Assembly: GCA_026018925.1 (NCBI GenBank)
Contig: JAKSZU010000016.1
Location: 53,030,496-53,094,495 of the forward strand
Direction: 5' to 3'
DNA length: 64,000 nt
From: Tupaia tana
Taxonomy: Eukaryota; Chordata; Mammalia; Scandentia; Tupaiidae
Shown: piece by piece, positions 22,920-33,667 of the stretch
How the letters are laid out: every line of letters begins with the position of its first letter
Position numbering within the stretch: position 1 is the stretch's first letter
Program-made: the position numbers and the translations under genes
The notes under the pieces: generated by a model
Databases searched by the model: none
What the model was told of the DNA's origin: nothing
The model's input: only the letters and a program-made list of their open reading frames with translations

Positions 22920-23452
22920 TTTTTTTTTTTTAAGAGATTTTTTTTTTCTTTTTTTGGAGAGGTTTTTGCTATAGGGCGCATGCGCTTGCCAGACAGACAG
23001 AGAGAGACAGAGAGATAGAAAGCGAGAAATCACCCCCCAGGGGGGATGGCCACGCCACAATCCCTGCTCCTCCATTCTCCTCTCGGGATCTTGGGCACGC
23101 ACGCACACGCACCCGGCGTGAGTTTAAGCCGCCGGGTCCGGGACTCGGACCGCGGTCGACTACGTGGGAGTCCAGCGACATAGCCATTACGCTAACTGCT
23201 GGTCCCCCTTTTTTTAGAGATTTTTCCCACAAGGCACATGTGCTCTCTGGAGAGTCAGAGACAGACAGAAAGTGAGAAATTACCACCCAGGGGGGAATGA
23301 CCTTGCCACAATCCCTTCTTCATTCTCCTCTAGGGATCTCAGGTACGCAGGCATACGGGCCTGGCATGAGTTTTAAGCCACTGGGTCCGGGACTCAAACC
23401 ATAGTGGACTACTTGGGAATCAGAGATGTAACTATTACACCATCTGCTGGTC
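22920..23452 (-). mobile_element. Two family A SINEs
   Basis: The first (about 22920-23207) is close to consensus with a CGGACCGCGGTCGACTACG head; the second (about 23211-23452) is older. Confidence 0.85.
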
Positions 23453-24790
23453 CCAACAACTGGTAATATTAACATGTAACTATAAATGGCTCAAATAATA
23501 ACATCTGAAAAGGATAAGTCAGATTCTCACAGTAAGCTTTTATTCCACTGATGTTTTGTAATGTAATAAAAAATAAGGGTACCCTTGGAATAACGCTATA
23601 CTTGTTACTGCTAGAGGACTTCTCCAAAGCATTCCAAAGTCCTTACAGAATAAGACATAGAACCAGGTTCCTACTCCTACCCCCACTTAAATATGCCTTA
23701 TCTTACACCACAAACTGACAGAATATTTAAATTATTAGAATTAAAGGAGTACCATTTCACTTTCTTTTGACTGACTTACAGGAAGAACACTGGATTCTAC
23801 TATTGACTAATCACTGACAAATCTTTAAAAAGTCAACCTCATCTCTGGGCCCACTTGGCAACCAGGCAGGAGGAGCAGACCACCTCCAAGATGCTCTATT
23901 TCTACAAAAGCTTTCCTATATCATGTACTCATTTTCCAGTCCTTCTGTGTGTAAATACCCAGCATTTGCAAACTGCACTGGAACAAAAATGAGATTGTCC
24001 TATTAAGTACTACATTAAAGAGAGAATCAAGAAAAAAATAGCTCACAAGAACACTCTTACTACTATACAGAAAAAAGCAAAGCAAACAGAAATTACTAAG
24101 AAATCAAGTCTTCCAAAAGGAAAGAGCTGATAAAACTAGAAATACATTAGTTCTTCTATCTCAAAGCTTTTTGTACACCAAAGAAGGTTTGATTTAAAAA
24201 AAAAAAAAAAAAAAACTATTTTTTTTACCATATGTAACCCTCAAAAAGGATTCAACTAGCACCTAAAAAAAAAAGTAAATAAAAGTCATACAACTTTAAA
24301 CTAAAAAAACCTATGCTTGCAAAAGAAATCTTACACAATGATCAGAAGAGGTCGATTCCCGCGTATTTAATAAAAATTCAGCCTTCTGTTCTTCAAATAC
24401 AGCAGAAAACTTTTAAGGATGCCTCGGTATTTCCTTGAGTTTCATTGAAAAACATGCAAATTTCCAAAAATTTTCAAACTTATGTATGCCTAAGGAAGGA
24501 AGGCATCAGCTCCTCCAAGAGTGTTTTTCCCCACCCTCTGCTAAGTCTGGAAATTCAATCTTGGTTTTGTGCCTCACGGTCCTGTCAGTTCATCCCCAGC
24601 CTCAAGTCCACTCGGAAGGACAAAAACACAAGTACCCCGCAGAGATCGGTGTAAGACGCCGTCGAAACTGGTACAAGCCGGATCACGAGACCGTGCGGGT
24701 ACTATTTCAAAAACTTAACTTGAAGATTTAATTTAAATTTTAAAAAGGCAAACAAAACCCTGCTCCTCCCGGTACTTGGGGCCTTAAGCC
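23453..24790. other. BAZ1B intron 1 near the promoter, SINE-free
   Basis: About 1.3 kb of unique sequence leading into the CpG island. Only short poly(A) tracts (for example 24198-24214) are seen. Confidence 0.6.
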
Positions 24791-25105
24791 AACTTGGGGT
24801 AGGGAAGTGCGCTGCTTCTCCGCGAGACGCGGAGACAAAGTACGGGGCTGGGGAAAGGATGGAAGGCGCGAGATTGGCGATTGCCGGAGTCGGCCCGATT
24901 CCCGCCGGGGCCGGTCTGCCCCTGCAGAACCGCGCGCTCAGGCTTCGGACTCAGCATCCAGGCCCACAAGCGGCTAGGCGCACTGACAGCTGCCCCAGGC
25001 GCGAGTTGCGCGGTCAGCCGGGCGAGCCCCTGCCCACTCCGCCCCGGCACAACCCAGTCCAGCCCAGCCCGACCTGACCCGTCCGGCGCCACTGGAAAAG
25101 GATAC

Positions 25106-25212
25106 TCCCGGGTGCGGAAGGCCTCCTGAGTGTGTGGGATGGTGAAGAGCGGCTCCTCTCCGGGAAGCGGCTTCACCAGCGGGAAAGGCTTGCGGCCCAG
25201 GAGCGGCGCCAT
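25106..25212 (-). CDS. BAZ1B: BAZ1B coding exon 1 (start codon, residues 1-36)
   Basis: The ATG at 25212-25210 has G at -3 and G at +4, a strong initiation context. The exon encodes MAPLLGRKPFPLVKPLPG and continues to AFRTR at residue 35, plus two bases (GA) of Glu36. The donor is GA|GTATCC, a weaker but valid GT site; the apparent reading frame to 24784 beyond it is intron 1. The exon lies in the middle of the CpG island. The start was chosen because it reproduces the known BAZ1B N terminus. Confidence 0.98.
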
Positions 25213-25619
25213 CGCGGCGGCGGCGGGGAACGCGGCGGCGAAGAACGCGCAGCTCCTCGGCCGGCTCGAGCGCGGCGCAGCACTAGGCCCCGCGGCCGGA
25301 GCGAGCGCCTGGCTCCCGGGGGTGGGGTGGGGGAGGGGAGGGGTGAGAGGGCGGCGCGAACTCCGGCTCCCTCACTGCCGGCGCGGCCGCGCGAGAGCCA
25401 TGGAGCGGAATGCAAGGACGCAGAGCTCCCACACGCAACGCCGCGCCTCCCAGCAGCCTCCGGCCAACCTTCACTACAGGTCCCCGCGGCCGGCAGTCAC
25501 GACTGGTCCTCAGCGGCGCCGGAGGAAATTATTGAAAAATGGCGGGAGATTCCCTCCTCCCCCCCGCCCGGCCAGTGCGCACACTAACTTGCTCCCCTGT
25601 GGCGCCGCTGGCGAATGCT

Positions 25620-25624
25620 CCAAT
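25620..25624. promoter_or_regulatory. CCAAT (NF-Y-type) box upstream of BAZ1B
   Basis: CCAAT reads on the plus strand (ATTGG in the direction of BAZ1B), about 400 bp upstream of the ATG. NF-Y sites typically sit 60-100 bp upstream of the start site, which would place transcription initiation near 25.53-25.56 kb. The motif is seen; its use is inferred. Confidence 0.45.
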
Positions 25625-25725
25625 AGGCGGAGAGCTGGTCAGCTCCCACAGCCTACTGGTTCAGAGAAGCTGCCGCTCTGCGCTTGGGTCCCACCCCCGT
25701 GCCCCTGCCGCGTAGTTGGGTTGCA

Positions 25726-25742
25726 GCGCACCAGAGGGCAGT
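25726..25742 (+). promoter_or_regulatory. CTCF-like motif
   Basis: GCGCACCAGAGGGCAGT resembles the CTCF core CCASYAGRKGGC, with one mismatch in the leading CC. It lies at the upstream edge of the BAZ1B CpG island, a common location for CTCF. No occupancy can be inferred from sequence alone. Confidence 0.35.
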
Positions 25743-26298
25743 CTGAAGGGGTGAAAGGTCACGTTATGTAAGCGCCGGTGACAGCCGCGCAGGCCTCCAG
25801 CAGTGGAGTTAAAAGTGGAGAAAAGCGGGGAACCGAAAAGCCGAGAACCCATGGAAGTCAGGACAGAGGAGCCCCTACACATATACAGACACTGCGCCAT
25901 CTGTCACTGACGGCGACACCGACATCCGGGCACCACTGTCCGTGTAGTGCGCCGGAGGGGGGAGGGGGAGCGCGCGGCCAGGGGCTTTGTCTTTCCACTT
26001 ATGTTCCGCCCCCTCCTTAAAGGCGCCGCGCTGGGCCACGCCCGGGGATGCATGATGATTTGAGTGGGGAAGCGAAGATGGCTTGGCGGGAAGTAACCCC
26101 AAGACCTGCCCAAAGCAAAGGTTCTGCTGGAAGAGAGCTTGCGCCCCAGCCTTGCTCACCCCAAAGTTAACTTATTCCGAGTGAGACTGTATGTAATTGA
26201 GATCTGGATGTTAGCATTATGTTTGTTTCTAGGGGCTTGCTAGAAAGACTAATGGAGAAGCTTCTTGGGAAAAAAGGATATACCTGTTAGATACTTCC

Positions 26299-26830
26299 AG
26301 GGGCCAGCAGATGGCGTGACGGTTGAGGCATCGGACTCCCACAGGACCGACTGAGGTTTGAGTCCCTACCAGCAGCTTGAAACTCAGGTGGAGCACATGA
26401 GCACGTGTGCCCAAAATCCAGGGGGCAGAATGGAGAAGGGATAGCCACGGCCATCTCTCCTGTAGGGGATGATTTCCTATTTTCTGCTGTCTGTGTCTCT
26501 CTAGCGAGTGCACGCACCCAAACAGCAAAAATCTCTCAAAAATAGTAACAACATACGTACATTCATTCAAACAGTATTTACTGGGGCAATCAGGTGGCGT
26601 GGTGTTTAAGGTGCTGGACTCCCACATAGTCAGTGACTTGAAAAAATCACACCTGGCGCATGGGTGCATTTGTAGGAGCCTGCATGGCTACATTTGTGGG
26701 AGCCCAAAATCTAGAGAGGAGAATGTAGAAGATACTGCAGCTGGGCCACCCACCCCTTAGGGATGATTTCTCTTTCCTGCAAGTGCATGTACCCTATGGC
26801 AAAATCAAAAACAAAACAAAAAAAAAACCA
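26299..26830 (+). mobile_element. Two A/C-type SINEs upstream of BAZ1B
   Basis: About 26299-26545 (A) and 26582-26830 (older, with a GTAGGAGCC / GTGGGAGCC local duplication). Confidence 0.75.
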
Positions 26831-26891
26831 CACTATTCACTAGCATCTGTGTTTTAGGTCTTGTGCTGGGTACTATAAGAGAATAAAACAC

Positions 26892-27075
26892 AGAGGCCAG
26901 GTGGTGAGGTGGTTGAGGAGCTGGGTTCTTTGGGGCTGGCAGTGGCGTGGTGGTTAGGGATGCTGGGCTCCCACATGACTGACCATGGTTCAATTCCCGG
27001 ACCTGGTAGCTTGCTTTCTCACATTCCCTCTCTCTCACTCTCAATCTCACTCTGTCACTCTCTAGTAAAATTAAC

Positions 27076-27107
<32 letters not shown>

Positions 27108-27320
27108 AATAATTATCTAAAAAAAAAAAAATAAGAGGAGCTGGATCCCACATGACTGGCTCAGTGGTTTGAGTCTTGGACCTGGCCACATAACAGGCCA
27201 GGCCCATGTGCACGCATATCCAATGGTAGAAAAGAGATTAGTAGTGTGATTTCTCACTTTCCCTCTCTGTCTCTACTCTTCTTAGTGAAATCTAAAAATA
27301 AGTAAATAAATAAAAATATT
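26892..27320 (+). mobile_element. Family C SINE split by family B
   Basis: The host head reaches GAGGAGCTGGGTTCTT, a B copy occupies about 26933-27131, and the host resumes at GAGGAGCTGGATCCCACATG. Confidence 0.78.
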
Positions 27321-27324
27321 GTGA

Positions 27325-27572
27325 AACCAGTAATGGCTATGTTGTTGGACTCCTACATAGTTGATCACAGTTCGAGTCCCAGACCCAGTGGCTTAAACTC
27401 ACACCGGGCGTGTGCGCATGCATGCCCAAGATCTGGAGAGGAGAATAAATGAGAAGGGATTGCAGTGTGGTCATCCTCCCAGGGGGTGATTTCTTGCTGT
27501 CTCTCTGTCTGTCTGTCTGGCGAGCACACACGCCCTATAGCAAAAACCTCTCCCCCCCAAAAAAAAAAAAAA
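27325..27572 (+). mobile_element. Family A SINE, 5'-shortened head
   Basis: Lacks about ten bases of the head (GAAACCAGTAATGGCTATG) but is otherwise complete. Confidence 0.8.
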
Positions 27573-27737
27573 TATATATATATAGTAACACACAATTCTA
27601 CATGTACAAAGTACTTAATGAGAAAATAGCAATAACCGTGCCTGAGAGTGAGGACATTTGAGTTGCTTCTCCAAGCAGACAAAATCCACATAGTCCAAAA
27701 TCCATTTGGCTGTCTACTACAATCAGAAACACTCATA

Positions 27738-27996
27738 GGGAACCAGCAGTTAGCGTAATGGCTATGTCGCTGGACTCCCACGTAGTCGACCGCGGTTCGC
27801 ATCCCAGACCCGGTGGCTTAAAACTCACGCCGGGCGCGTGTGCGTGCGTGCCCAAGATCCCTAGAGGAGAATGGAGGAGAAGGGATTGCGGCGTGACCAT
27901 CCCCCCTGGGGGGTGATTTCTCGCTGTCTCTCTGTCTGTCTGGCGAGCGCACGCGCCCTATAGCAAAGAAACCTCTCCAAAAAAAAAAAAAAAAAA
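27738..27996 (+). mobile_element. Youngest-type family A SINE
   Basis: Nearly consensus, with the GGGAACCAGCAG head and GCGTGACCATCC variant. Perfect 13-bp duplication AGAAACACTCATA at 27725-27737 and 27997-28009. Confidence 0.95.
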
Positions 27997-28049
27997 AGAA
28001 ACACTCATAAATTTTCTCCCTATTAAATAATCTCTCTCAGTTCAGAGAT

Positions 28050-28260
28050 CGTCCCAGCCTATTGTTCAATAGGACCAGACTACTGAGTTGTCCCTAAATG
28101 TCCACCAATGCCAGATCCTTATTTCCTGTTCTCACCTCCAGGAACTCGTACTCCCACTATAAAGTAATTTCTAGGTCAGCTGCTACCTCTGTGAAGCCTC
28201 CTTTGATCATCTAGCAGAAAAGGGATCCCGTATCTCTTCACTAGTGATTTCTTCCAAGGA
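28050..28260 (+). repeat. L2-like LINE fragment
   Basis: The passage CTACCTCTGTGAAGCCTCCT followed by TTGATCATCTAGCAG resembles the L2 3' region. Diverged. Confidence 0.5.
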
Positions 28261-28323
28261 GAATAGATAAAACCTTCCCAGAGAATACGGCATCTGAGTT
28301 AATCATGAAAAAGTAAATACGAG

Positions 28324-28748
28324 GGACCAGCAGTTAGTGTAATGGCTATGTCGCTGGACTCCCATGTAGTTGACCACGGTTCAAGTCCTGGACCCAGTGG
28401 CTTAAACTCACGCCAGGTGCGTGTGCGTGAGTGCCCAAGATCCTAAGATGAGAATGGAGGAGGAGGGATTGTGGTGTGGCCATCCCCCCTGGGGGTGATT
28501 TCTCGCTTTCTGTCTCTGTGTCTTTCTCTCTCCAAAAAAAAAAAAAATGTAAATATGAATTCTCTAGACAAAGAGACGAGGGACAGAGGCCAGCTGGTGG
28601 TGTGGTGGTTGAGGTGCTAGACTCCCACATGGCTGACTGTAGTTTAAGTCCAAAACCTCATGGCTTGCTTTCTTACTTGCTCTCTCTCTTGCCAAATTAA
28701 AACTAACAATAATGATAATAATAAACAATTCTTTAAAAAAAAAGAAAT
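28324..28748 (+). mobile_element. Shortened family A SINE and a family B SINE
   Basis: The A copy (28324-28548) lacks the GGCGAGCGCACGCGCCCTAT segment and passes from the TCTC tract to CTCTCC and poly(A). The B copy is about 28586-28748. Confidence 0.8.
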
Positions 28749-28941
28749 GAGGAACAAATGTTCTTGGTGGTGATAATAGCAGGTTTCTGACCGTGGTAAG
28801 TTCAGGACAGTGTGTCTAAAATATAGGGAGTTCTTGAGGCAAAAAGTATCAGAACAGGAAAGCAGCAAAGGAACTGATCATCCTGGCCACAGTGTGTTGG
28901 AGTTGAATTGAATGACGCCTTCAAAACGAATTATAGTAGTT

Positions 28942-29206
28942 GGTGACCAGCAGTTAGCATAATGGCTACGTCGCTGAACTCCCATGTAGTCCACCATGGT
29001 TTGAGTCCCAGAGCTGATGGCTTAAACTCATGTCAGGAACATGTGCGTGTGTGCCCAAGAGGAGAATGGAGGAGAAGGGATTGCAAAGTAGCCATCCCCT
29101 CTGGGGGATGATTTCTCACTTTCTGTCTGTCTCTCTGTCTCTCTCTGTCTTTCTGGCGAGCGCATGCCCCCTATAGCAAAAACCTCTTTAAAAAAAAAAA
29201 AAAAAG
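28942..29206 (+). mobile_element. Family A SINE
   Basis: Perfect 13-bp duplication AATTATAGTAGTT at 28929-28941 and 29207-29219. Confidence 0.93.
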
Positions 29207-29264
29207 AATTATAGTAGTTTGTGGCCAGTGATACCAAGGGCCCAAGTGGAAATAGGTGGACAGA

Positions 29265-29712
29265 TTTTAAGATTTATTTATTTCCATTTGTTATTATTTT
29301 TTAATTTGACAAAGACAGAGAGAAGAGGAAAGTGAGAAAGCAAGCTGCCAGGTCCAGGACTCAAACCATGGAAGCCATGTGGGAATCCAGTACCTTTAAC
29401 CACCACACCACCTCGGCCAGCAGATTTGAGAGACACAGATGATATGACTAATGGAATGGACCTTAGTGGGGCTAGGTAACTAATAGCAGACTTCACACAG
29501 AGTAAGGGCTCCAAAATCATAAAGAAGCAAAGTATTGGGGCCAGCTGGTGACATGGTCAAGGCGGCTATATCTCACATGACTGAGCAGTTAAAGTCCTGG
29601 ACCCAGTGACTTGAAAAACAGAGTGCTTCTGTGTGTGTGCCCAAAATTACAAAAGGAGAATGAAAACGATGGAATCGTGGCATGGCCATCTCCTCAGGGG
29701 GTGGTTTCTCAA

Positions 29713-29761
<49 letters not shown>

Positions 29762-29820
29762 TATCTCTATCTCTCTCTTTCCAGCAAGCTCACACATCCT
29801 ATAGCAAAAATAAGAAAAAA
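29265..29820. mobile_element. Family B SINE (-) and A/C SINE (+) with (CT)n
   Basis: B at about 29265-29421. A/C at 29537-29820 with its CT stretch expanded to about 40 nt (29714-29757). Confidence 0.78.
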
Positions 29821-30237
29821 GATACAAATTATTGAAAATATTAGATATTCAAAAAAAACTATCTAATCACACATGAGACCAGGGCACCATAATCATTTCA
29901 GAACTTGGGCCTGCCGTGGGCTGGAATTTAATCCTGGTGTAGATAAAGTAGGTTCTAAGGTGGGAAAATCAGTGATGGACTGGATTTCAGTCATATGAAC
30001 TCTGGTATGCTGGAGAGCTATCCACAGCACAGCTGGAAATTCTGGAGAAGGAGGCAAAAGCTAGAGGTGGGCTTTTGTGAGCACAGTCCATTAGCTAGAG
30101 CCCCAGGAACAACCATACAGTGCTAATGAGGGGCTCTCAAAAAAATAAGAAGAAAAAAAAGAACAAGGCTTACCTTGGAGAGGCAAAATTATGGTTCATT
30201 TTTCTTCTTCATAATTTACTATAATTTTCCATTCATT
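29821..30237. other. Intergenic unique sequence
   Basis: No recognised gene or SINE; one AAAAAAATAAGAAG-type tract. Confidence 0.5.
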
Positions 30238-30479
30238 TTTTTTTCTTTTTAAACTTATTTATTTTATTCTTCTATGAGTGAGAGACAGAGAGATGGCACT
30301 CCATACAGGATTCTGATATCACAAACGATACCCAGCCCAAGCCCAAGCCAGCCCTGGATCATGGGCACATGTATGCCCAGCATACTCAAAGAGGTCTCCG
30401 GATGTGAACCCAGAACCTTCCCATGTGGGTAAGCCTCTCAGAGCACCACATTTTACACTGCATCACCACCTGACCCCAA
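30238..30479 (-). repeat. Family E decayed tRNA-like SINE
   Basis: GAGAGACAGAGAGATGGCAC, then CTCAAAGAGGTCTCCGGATG and a CACCACCTGACCCC head-like end. A related fragment is at 30850-30990. Confidence 0.5.
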
Positions 30480-30573
30480 CTATCAATAGTTTTTTTTATA
30501 ACGAATATAATTTTTACAATATAGAAAATAATACTTTAATGGAACTCTTGCTGGGTAGATGTCCTCTATTTCT

Positions 30574-30600
30574 TAACCACCATGCCACCTGCTGGCCCCA
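30574..30600 (-). mobile_element. 27-bp tailless SINE 5' stub with target duplication
   Basis: The insert is only the first 27 bases of a family B head (GGGGCCAGCAGGTGGCATGG, then TGGTTA on the minus strand). ATGTCCTCTATTTCT is perfectly duplicated at 30559-30573 and 30601-30615. There is no body and no poly(A). Confidence 0.8.
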
Positions 30601-30707
30601 ATGTCCTCTATTTCTGTGGCTCACATTTACAAAAAACGGAGCTGAATAACCCAAGATTTTAATATCATGTGGGTGATGTCCCTCCTGCCCCGCTTTTCTC
30701 TCCCTGG

Positions 30708-30990
30708 TATCTTTTTTTTTTTTTTTTTTTTTCTCCCATTTTCCTGTAGGACTCACACAACCACCAAAGAGAGACACACACAGCTGATCATGTGCAAGTC
30801 CATGATGCCCCAACTACCCTGCCACCTGCTGGTCCCTTCATGGTATCTTTGATGCTGCAATTAATCTTAGCTTCAGCAAACCCATGACTGTAGGCACACG
30901 CATACTCAAGGAAGTCTCCAAACATGAATCCAGAACCTTCTCATGTGAGGCAGGCTCACAGAGCATCGTGTTCTACTGTCTAGCCCCTCT
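30708..30990 (-). repeat. Short tRNA-like SINE and a family E fragment
   Basis: A minus copy (about 30708-30834) with poly(T) and CCACCTGCTGGTCCC sits in an older element whose remnant (AAGGAAGTCTCCAAACATG) continues to about 30990. Confidence 0.5.
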
Positions 30991-31508
30991 CCATGGCATC
31001 TTGTGTTCTGCGTTATAGCTTCCAAGAGCTGGGTCTCTAAAGCAAGTAGAGCAAAACCCTCCATAAAATCTGTCCTCAAACTTTCTTATCCTTCTCTCAA
31101 TTGCCTTACTTACTCTTTAGTGAAACTTAGACTTACCTAAGTTTCTAAATACTAGTCGCAGGGTTAAATACTAGTTTCCAGGGCTCCTTGGAAAAATGAC
31201 TGGGGCTGACAAAGACCAAAGTCAGTCTGGGACATCCTGTGGTACCTGAAAGTGAAGAACTGCTCACATAATGATGGGAAAAAGTCAAAAGGGCAAGGAA
31301 CCCAACATGGTTTATAACTGGCCAAATCTACAACAAGCTGAATATTTAAAATAATGACAGTAACAGATTACAACATATTGACTATGAAGGGACTCTGAAC
31401 CTATAGTAATAGAGGGAAAGCAAAAAGAGACAGATGTAGAGGGGAGCTGGGAAAGCTGTTCACAGAGGGCTGTCGGTGAATTAATGTACAAATAACAACC
31501 GTGTGTGT
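30991..31508. other. Intergenic unique sequence
   Basis: No gene or repeat recognised. Confidence 0.5.
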
Positions 31509-31755
31509 GGGGGGGGGGGAAGCAGGTGGCATAGTGGTTAAGGTGCTGGATTCCCACGTGGCCAACTATAGCTCAGGTCCTGGACTAGGGCGGCATAAAA
31601 CTTACACCAGGGCACATGTGCATGTGTGCCCAAAATCCCAAGAGGAGCATGAATTGCAGTGTGGCCATCCCCCCCGGGGGGGGGGGGTGATTTCTTGCTT
31701 TCTGTTTCTCTGGCACACATGCCCTATAGCAAAAATCTCTCAAAAAAAAAAAAAA
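31509..31755 (+). mobile_element. Family A SINE
   Basis: Palindrome expanded to CCCCCC followed by GGGGGGGGGGGG; ends in A15 and GAAGAAGAAG. Confidence 0.8.
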
Positions 31756-31789
31756 AATGAAGAAGAAGAAGAAAAACAACAACAACAGA

Positions 31790-32245
31790 GGACAGCTGGT
31801 GGTGTGGTGGTTAAAGTGGCTGGATCTCACATGGCCAACTACACAGTTTCAGTCCCAGATCCCACAAAGCCACCCGTATGATTTGGGTCCCAGCGCTGGT
31901 GGCTTGAAAAACACACCAGGAGGGACCATCACCGCCTGAGTCCCAAACCTGTTGACTCACTTTCTCATTTTCTCTTTCAATCTCTCTCCCTCTCTCTCTC
32001 CCTTTCTGTTTCACTCTAGTAAGTATACCTGCCCTATAGCAAATTTTAAAAAGATAATAAAATTAAATAATTATTTAAAAATAAAACCATGTGTGTGTGT
32101 GCCCAAAATCCCAAAAGAAGGAAGAAATGGATGGGATTGTAGCATGGGGGTGCTTTCTTACTTTCCTCCCCAAGCATCTTTCTTCACCCTCACAGTATAT
32201 TCACCCTCAGACAAAACTGGAAAAACAAAAAAAAGAGATGATAGA
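31790..32245 (+). repeat. Composite of family C with a B-like interior
   Basis: A C head (GTGGCTGGATCTCACATGG) is followed by a B-like CT tract and A-rich tail (to about 32085), then C/A body sequence (GCCCAAAATCCCAAAAGAAG) resumes to about 32245. Confidence 0.6.
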
Positions 32246-32312
32246 TTCAGAAAAACAATAGATCACCATTTGTAACGTCCAGGAAAGTAACTGATTCAGA
32301 AATAGATCACCA

Positions 32313-32573
32313 GGGAACCAGCAGTTAGCGTAATGGCTATGTCGCTGGACTCCCACGTAGTCGACCGCGGTTCGTGTCCCGAACCCGGTGGCTTAAAACT
32401 CACGCTGGGCGCGTGTGCGTGCGTGCCCAAGATCCCGAGAGGAGAATGGAGGAGAAGGGATTGCAGCGTGACCATCCCCCCTGGGGGGTGATTTCTCGCT
32501 TTCTGTCTCTATGTCTCTCTCTGTCTGTCTGGCGAGCGCACGCGCCCTATAGCGAAAATCTCTCCAAAAAAAA
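32313..32573 (+). mobile_element. Youngest-type family A SINE
   Basis: Perfect 15-bp duplication AGAAATAGATCACCA at 32298-32312 and 32574-32588; carries the GCGTGACCATCC and TCTCTATGTCTCTC variants. Confidence 0.95.
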
Positions 32574-32647
32574 AGAAATAGATCACCAATGAATGCTAAA
32601 ATCATTGAGTAAAAAGTTGTTGGAGAATTATCTGAAAACATCACTCT

Positions 32648-32910
32648 GGGACCAGGAGACAGCGTAATAGTTATGTTGCTGAACTCCCACAGTTGATTGC
32701 AGTTCAAGTCCCAGACCCAGTGGCTTAAAGTTCATGCCAAGCGCAAGTGCATGTGTGCCCAAAATTCTAAGAGAACAGACAAGAGGGGATTACGGACGGC
32801 ATGGCCATCCCCTCAGGGGGTGATTTCTTGCTGTTTCTCTCTCTCTCTCTCTCTTGCGAGCACACGTGCCCTAAAGCAAAAATCTCTCTAAAAAATAAAT
32901 AAATAAAATA
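32648..32910 (+). mobile_element. Family A SINE
   Basis: AAAACATCACTCT (32635-32647) and AAAACATCACCCC (from 32911) flank it. Confidence 0.85.
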
Positions 32911-33119
32911 AAAACATCACCCCACACATTACTTAGTTACAAGAGTGAAAGTAACTTAAAAGCAGAGAAAGCCGGCAGACACCACCTTACCCAGTTGATC
33001 AAACTTGGCATCCCCATTAATGGAACAAACTGATAACATGGTAATGAGAAGCATACAACATGACCTCTGTGGTAAGAAAACCAACCAAAGGCATTAAACC
33101 AGAATCCCTCAAAAGAAAA

Positions 33120-33667
33120 TAGGGCCAGGAGGTGACATGGTGGTTGGGACAGCTGGATCTCACATGGCCAACTGCATGGTCCCAGTCCCAGACCAGTGGC
33201 TTGAAGGAAACACTGTGCTCATGTGCACACGTACCCAAAATCTAGAAAAGAGAATGAAAGAAAAGGGATTGCAGTGTGTCCATCTACCCTGGGTGGATCA
33301 GCAGTCGTAGGAACAGAACTCAGTTGTGGAGTGAGGAGTTCCTGTACCAGGCCTACCACTACGAAGAGTAAATTTAAGTTACTTGTGAACATCTCGTGGT
33401 CATCTCTCTCTTTCTCTCTTTTTTTAAGAGGTTTTTGCCTTAGGGCATGCACTTGCTGAAATGAGAGACACACAGAGACAATGAGAAGGAAAGTGAAAAA
33501 TCACCCCCTGGGAAGATTGCCACACCACAAACTCTTCTCCTCCAGGGATTTTGGGCATGCACGCACACATACCCAGCATGAGTTTCAAGCCACCATGTCT
33601 GGGGCTTGAACAGCAGGTGGCCATGTGGGAGTCCAGCGGAGTAACCACTATACCATCTGCTAACCCT
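33120..33667. repeat. Truncated C SINE (+) and family A SINE (-)
   Basis: The C copy (33120-33298) ends abruptly at CCTGGGTGG. The A copy (about 33412-33667) is bounded by GTGGTCATCTCT / GTGGTCATTTCT. Confidence 0.72.

Larger units (their letters stand above)
1..25560 (-). other. BAZ1B: BAZ1B (WSTF) gene, 5' part only
   Basis: Three coding exons and two full introns of BAZ1B lie here on the minus strand; the rest of the gene is beyond position 1. The right boundary is approximate because the transcription start cannot be read directly; a CCAAT box at 25620-25624 and the CpG island suggest about 25.5-25.6 kb. Intron 1 (7170-25105) and intron 2 (1780-7052) are packed with SINEs. The family pairs with the ISWI ATPase SMARCA5 in the nuclear WICH/B-WICH remodellers. 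The N-terminal WAC domain begun here is the region reported to phosphorylate histone H2A.X on Tyr142. Identity rests on the near-exact match, from memory, of residues 1-123 to human BAZ1B. Confidence 0.97.
24800..26110. promoter_or_regulatory. BAZ1B: CpG-island promoter of BAZ1B
   Basis: GC content and CpG density rise sharply here against the AT-rich flanks, and the region has no SINEs. It covers BAZ1B exon 1, its 5' untranslated region and upstream DNA. Visible motifs are a CCAAT box (25620-25624), an AAAATGGCGGGA YY1/E2F-like site (25536-25547), and AAGATGGC next to TTGGCGGGAA (26075-26092). No TATA box is evident, as expected for a housekeeping chromatin gene. Boundaries are by eye. Confidence 0.85.

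Noticed and set aside
24784..25105. Extension of the BAZ1B N-terminal frame beyond residue 35
   Set aside because: The known protein continues in exon 2 (EYEARLERYS); a GT donor falls exactly at 25105-25104.
25130..25771. 213-codon plus-strand frame in the BAZ1B CpG island
   Set aside because: It overlaps BAZ1B exon 1 antisense, is Arg/Ala/Pro/Gly-rich as expected from GC content, and resembles no family I know.
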